From Desulfacyla sp964522045 (lineage in GTDB: Bacteria; Desulfobacterota; DSM-4660; Desulfatiglandales; Desulfatiglandaceae): a stretch of 15,952 nt of DNA. The notes under the pieces were generated by a model. That model did not search any database. It had not been told where the DNA came from and saw only the letters and a list, made by a program, of their open reading frames with translations. The translations under genes were made by a program, and so were the position numbers. Numbering within the stretch: position 1 is the stretch's first letter; every line of letters begins with the position of its first letter. The stretch is taken from positions 1 to 15,952 of the forward strand of contig CAZFSF010000061.1 in assembly GCA_964522045.1 (NCBI GenBank), read 5' to 3'. Of the stretch, positions 12,886 through 15,952 are shown piece by piece.

Positions 12886-14808
12886 TCAGTGACTTTCCCC
12901 CGTCCTTTTTGCTGGCGCTGTAAGGGCCTTTCTTTCTCTGCCGGCTCCATATCGAAGATCTGCCTGGGGGGAGGCTATGCTGCCTGTTCCTTTGGCGTTT
13001 CCGTCAACTAACGCGACCAACTCACCGACTATCACCTTGATCTGCTCTGCCTGGGCTGTCATTTCTTCAGAGGCCGCTGCCGATTCCTCTGCGTGGGCGG
13101 CATTCTGCTGGGTTATCTGGTCCATCTGGGTGACGGCCGTGTTTATCTGGTCTATGCCCTGGGCCTGTTCTTTAGAGCCTGCTGCTATTTCACCAACAAG
13201 CTCGCCTACCTTGGAGGCGTTTCTATCAACTTCATTAAAGGCCTCATTTGTTGTGGAAACAAGCGTTGACCCATCTTTTACCTTCTTAACTGTATCCTCA
13301 ATAAGATCTGCTGTGTTCTTTGCTGCATCTGCAGCCCTGATTGCAAGGTTTCTTACCTCATCTGCCACCACGGCAAATCCTGCGCCTGCTTCACCTGCCC
13401 TCGCTGCCTCTACTGCTGCATTAAGGGCAAGAAGGTTGGTCTGAAATGCCACTTCATCAATGGTCTTGATGATCTTTTGCGTCTCTTCACTGGCCCGAGA
13501 GATATCCTCCATGGAGGTAGTAAGTTCTGACATGGAGTTATCAGCCCTTGTGATTACCTGGTTTACTTCTTTCATGAGGTTATCTGCCTGGGCTGCATTA
13601 TTTGCATTCTGTTTTGTCATGGAGGACATCTCCTCTAATGAGGATGATGTCTCTTCAATAGATGCTGCCTGCTCAGAGGCCCCTTCTGCCAGGGACTGGC
13701 TGGCAGATGCCACCTGGGTTGAGGCAGAGGCCACCTGGTCAGAGCCTTGGTTCAGGTTTGAGGTGACGTTGTTTAACTTGGTCGCAATTGTCCTGACAGT
13801 GAACAGTGTGGGGCCGACAATGAATATTAACAGGATGATAGAAAAAATAATAATACCCCATTGAATTTTACTTAATGTATCATAGAGATTTGTAGCATTA
13901 TAGGCATAGGCTATCACCCCAACCTGTTTGCCGCTAAAATCTTTAATGGGAAACCCGGCAATCACATACTTGCCAGTTTTTTCCTGCCATTGGCCACGGC
14001 TTGCCTTGCTAAGAAAGCCAGGTGATAAGATCTCATCGGTAATTTTTTTGTTCGTAGATGACACAAAGACAAATTTATCGCCGATCACTGGATATTTTTT
14101 AGGGTTTTGCAGCTTATGGGCAATGGACAAAAAGTCCTTATTCATATACACCGCTATAAATTCGTCAGCATTGGAGATGCTGTATTTAACCACGGGGTTG
14201 TAGCTCGAAAGCACTTCAACCGAACCGAGGTAGCGGCCATTATCGGCCATAACAGGCGCAATTCCCCGAATCGCGAAACCTCCTCTGCCGATTTCAATGC
14301 CTGTGATCGGGTCATGATTTCCCTCGCTTATTTTTAGAATAGTATTCCGAAAGGAAGAAAGGTCATCGCTCTTATTCTGCTTCTTATTCCAAAGGCGCAG
14401 CAGGCTCCGTGCGGGTGGGAGGTGGAAATGAATGCGGAAATTATCTTTTTGGAGGTTTTTGGTGTAGCCCTTCTCAATGGAGGAAAAATAGGCCCTCAAT
14501 TTTTTCCTGGCCCCTTCCATGTGCGGGTCATTTTCATTATTGGTATCCCCCTGGTAAGCGTTCAGATAGATTTGCTGGACAGCCTTGGCCTGACTAAAAA
14601 GGGAGGCATGGGATAGCATTGTCCTAGAAATACGATCTTCGCTGGTTTCGATATCCGCAATTTTTGACTGAACCATATTTTTTAAGTCCGTTTCAATCAT
14701 TCCGGATACAATTGAATCTGCAAGAAAATAAAGCAAAACTGCGAGAATTATCGTTGAACCAATTACTGGAATCAATATTTTGGTGCCGATACTTCTGTTT
14801 CTGAACAT
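12886..14808 (-). CDS. Methyl-accepting chemotaxis protein with dCache_3-like sensor and no clear HAMP
   Basis: A 640-residue inner-membrane chemoreceptor. Membrane helix 1 is at about 11-31 and helix 2 at about 317-337. The periplasmic part between them resembles dCache_3 (PF14827-type), with FRIHFHLPPARSLLRLW near 124-140 and GIEIGRGGFAIRG near 170-182. After helix 2 only about 15 residues separate the membrane from the repeating QVASAS coiled coil, so a full HAMP domain is not apparent. The kinase-contact tip is IDEVAFQTNLLALNAAVEAARAGEAGAGFA, around 450-479, fully conserved. No C-terminal CheR-tether pentapeptide is seen. The ATG has GAGAGG 7 bp upstream. Ligand unknown; relatives of this sensor bind small organic molecules. 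No che genes are adjacent. Confidence 0.94.
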   Translation of the reverse strand: MFRNRSIGTKILIPVIGSTIILAVLLYFLADSIVSGMIETDLKNMVQSKIADIETSEDRISRTMLSHASLFSQAKAVQQIYLNAYQGDTNNENDPHMEGARKKLRAYFSSIEKGYTKNLQKDNFRIHFHLPPARSLLRLWNKKQNKSDDLSSFRNTILKISEGNHDPITGIEIGRGGFAIRGIAPVMADNGRYLGSVEVLSSYNPVVKYSISNADEFIAVYMNKDFLSIAHKLQNPKKYPVIGDKFVFVSSTNKKITDEILSPGFLSKASRGQWQEKTGKYVIAGFPIKDFSGKQVGVIAYAYNATNLYDTLSKIQWGIIIFSIILLIFIVGPTLFTVRTIATKLNNVTSNLNQGSDQVASASTQVASASQSLAEGASEQAASIEETSSSLEEMSSMTKQNANNAAQADNLMKEVNQVITRADNSMSELTTSMEDISRASEETQKIIKTIDEVAFQTNLLALNAAVEAARAGEAGAGFAVVADEVRNLAIRAADAAKNTADLIEDTVKKVKDGSTLVSTTNEAFNEVDRNASKVGELVGEIAAGSKEQAQGIDQINTAVTQMDQITQQNAAHAEESAAASEEMTAQAEQIKVIVGELVALVDGNAKGTGSIASPQADLRYGAGRERKALTAPAKRTGESH

Positions 14809-14890
14809 ATTTATCCTCTCTCTATCTAATACCTGCTCCCTCTCAGGGCAAAGCTCAGATATTTGCCTTCTCTTTCTGCTATAGCCTTTA

Positions 14891-15073
14891 CCCTAACGTT
14901 GCATAAACCTTCGGTCCAAAAACGCTCGCTCTATATCAGGCCATCAAGAAACGCTGGCCCATTTTCAAGACTGTGTCCTATGTTCAATACGCTTTCATCC
15001 TTGAAAACGACCCAACGCCCCTTACTGGCCTAATCTAAAGCGTTTTGAACTCAAATTTTATGCAACGTTAGGG
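14891..15073. mobile_element. MITE-like element, 17-bp perfect inverted ends and TTTA duplication
   Basis: CCCTAACGTTGCATAAA (14891-14907) is the exact reverse complement of 15057-15073. The flanks TTTA (14887-14890) and TTTA (15074-15077) look like a 4-bp target-site duplication. Complementarity continues inward: AAACGCT near 14920 pairs with a copy near 15040, AGGCCA near 14938 with one near 15027, and ATTTTCAAG near 14961 with CTTGAAAAC near 14999. The whole 183 bp can therefore fold as one long imperfect hairpin. There is no open frame for a transposase. Confidence 0.82.
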
Positions 15074-15344
15074 TTTACTGCCTGATCTATTCTTTCAGAT
15101 CATTCTCTCATCTTGCGATGATATCCTTACTTTTGTAGCAAAATACGTGCCATAGGTATCGAAAAAAAGAATTGTAATTATTCAGCCATATTGGCTTTAG
15201 GCATTTTGGGCTGAAGCGCCTGGGTTATTTGCTGAAAAACTTAGACATTGCCACAAAACACTGCACTGCAGGCACATAAAATCAGCCAATTGGATCTATA
15301 ACCATGTGGAATATATGTCAACTATTTGACGGAAACACACACAC
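15074..15344. other. Intergenic region, no gene seen
   Basis: No credible coding frame is present. There is a 7-bp inverted repeat TTCAGCC/GGCTGAA (15181-15187, 15209-15215) with a 21-base loop and a small one, GTCAA/TTGAC, at 15317-15330. Both are too short to assign. The promoter of the chemoreceptor gene (minus strand) should lie here or beyond the 14891-15073 element, but I cannot point to it. Confidence 0.5.
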
Positions 15345-15418
15345 GGAGACCTTTGAAAAACGTTTAATTTCGCCTGTAATCAAGGTGGATTACGAACAAC
15401 TTCGAAGGACAAAAGTGT
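15345..15418. repeat. Decayed partial copy of the 6079-6231 palindromic element
   Basis: It starts GGAGACCTTTGAAAAACG, sharing 15 bases (GAGACCTTTGAAAAA) with the terminal repeat at 6080-6094. AATTTCG and ATCAAGG follow at matching spacing, and TTCGAAGGACAAAA resembles the element's TTCGAGGACTAAAA. About 25 internal bases are missing and no right terminal repeat follows. Confidence 0.6.
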
Positions 15419-15549
15419 TACTAAAAAGTTTACCCTTGACCGATCCGGATCAAATCAGTTATTCCCACCGTTGGAAAATGACAGGAAGATGAGCCGCGCA
15501 ACCGATACAACCGATAAGCTGTTTTCCGCCAAGCCTGAGGGAGAAATCA

Positions 15550-15873
15550 ATGTCCTGGCAACGATACCACACAGTATGGCTCATTATGGGGTTTGGATGG
15601 ATCTCGCTCTACCTCGTCAGAATGGGTATTGCCCCCGTACTCGGCATGATCATGGAGGAATTCCACCTCTCCTATGCTATGGCCGGATCCCTTTTCAGCG
15701 TCATCTTTTTCTCTTACACCCTGATGCAGATTCCATCCGGAAACCTTGGTGATCGATTCGGAAGACGGAAGATCCTGATTTTGAGCACCTCTTTGTGGTT
15801 CCTCCTCTCCCTCGCTACCGCTGCTGTCCAGACCCCAAGAAAGGCTGGCAGAGGGAGGCGATCCGTGAGATAA
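15550..15873 (+). pseudogene. Truncated MFS transporter, N-terminal part only
   Basis: The first about 93 residues are a standard major facilitator start: helix 1 (VWLIMGFGWISLYLVRMGIA), helix 2 (MAGSLFSVIFFSYTLMQIPSG), the loop motif GNLGDRFGRRK (motif A), and helix 3 (ILILSTSLWFLLSLATAAV). From about 15832 the reading changes to TPRKAGRGRRSVR and stops at 15873, whereas the family needs about 300 more residues. No other frame resumes MFS-like sequence before the window end, so this is a break with foreign sequence and not a simple frameshift. GAGGGAG lies just before the ATG, suggesting a once-functional gene. Confidence 0.8.
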
Positions 15874-15952
15874 AGGGGTCATCTCAACCAATCCCTATCC
15901 TGACATTTTCCGCAAGCCTGGATGAGAACAAAACAATTTGCCGTTCCAAATC
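15834..15952 (+). other. Open frame of unknown origin downstream of the MFS break, running off the window
   Basis: In the +2 frame relative to the MFS gene, codons stay open from before the break to the window end, giving DPKKGWQREAIREIKGSS, then a more hydrophobic stretch PIPILTFSASLDENK. It has no start codon of its own near the break. It may be part of another gene fused here by deletion, or chance. I do not recognise it. Confidence 0.25.

Noticed and set aside
13460..13864. Plus-strand open frames antisense to the chemoreceptor gene
   Set aside because: These arise from the low-complexity Ala/Ser/Glu codons of the chemoreceptor coil on the other strand.
15181..15215. Terminator or riboswitch hairpin TTCAGCC/GGCTGAA
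   Set aside because: The stem is 7 bp with a 21-base loop, has no T-run, and is not next to a gene end or start.
15304..15492. Possible 62-residue protein before the MFS gene
   Set aside because: It overlaps the decayed element copy, lacks a ribosome binding site and shows no family features.

Overview
The window reads as chromosomal DNA from a Gram-negative anaerobe, most likely a deltaproteobacterium (Desulfobacterota). This is inferred from the gene styles, from a five-gene Mla lipid-transport operon ending in mlaA, from Kdo/LPS precursor metabolism, and from the many short-unit and palindromic intergenic repeats typical of that group. No rRNA, tRNA, CRISPR array, phage module or complete insertion sequence was seen.

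Layout. 1-301: non-coding, ending in octamer-phased repeats that run up to the first gene. 302-2252 (+): kdsD (arabinose-5-phosphate isomerase), overlapped by a DapA/NAL-fold protein in which both hallmark catalytic residues are replaced. 2233-5881 (-): mlaE-mlaF-mlaD-mlaC-mlaA, an apparent phospholipid transport operon for outer-membrane asymmetry; mlaB is absent here. 5882-6239: divergent intergenic region holding a palindromic MITE-like element that ends 8 bp before rlmH. 6240-7102: rlmH (+), then a convergent single-domain response regulator (-). 7294-9352 (-): 3-hydroxyacyl-CoA dehydrogenase and a GT-B glycosyltransferase-like protein. 9496-12801 (+): a sodium:solute symporter, a second MITE-like element inserted in its stop codon, then a two-subunit UxaA-family lyase/dehydratase resembling SuyAB (sulfolactate sulfo-lyase) with a candidate promoter and operator. 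12886-14808 (-): a methyl-accepting chemotaxis protein with a dCache_3-like sensor and no clear HAMP domain. 14809-15549: a long intergenic region with a third MITE-like element and a decayed relative of the first. 15550-15952: an MFS transporter cut off after about 93 residues.

Working logic. The kdsD and mla genes both serve the outer membrane. The symporter and the SuyAB-like lyase could form an uptake-and-catabolism pair, but that is inference. The strongest unexplained structure is a set of short arrays with 7- or 8-base units sitting at gene edges. Two stop exactly where a stop codon begins, one contains a start codon, one is translated at the N-terminus of MlaE, and several carry a stop triplet in each unit. 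No unit length is a multiple of three. Three MITE-like palindromes, two with clear target-site duplications, also mark the window as rich in small non-autonomous elements.
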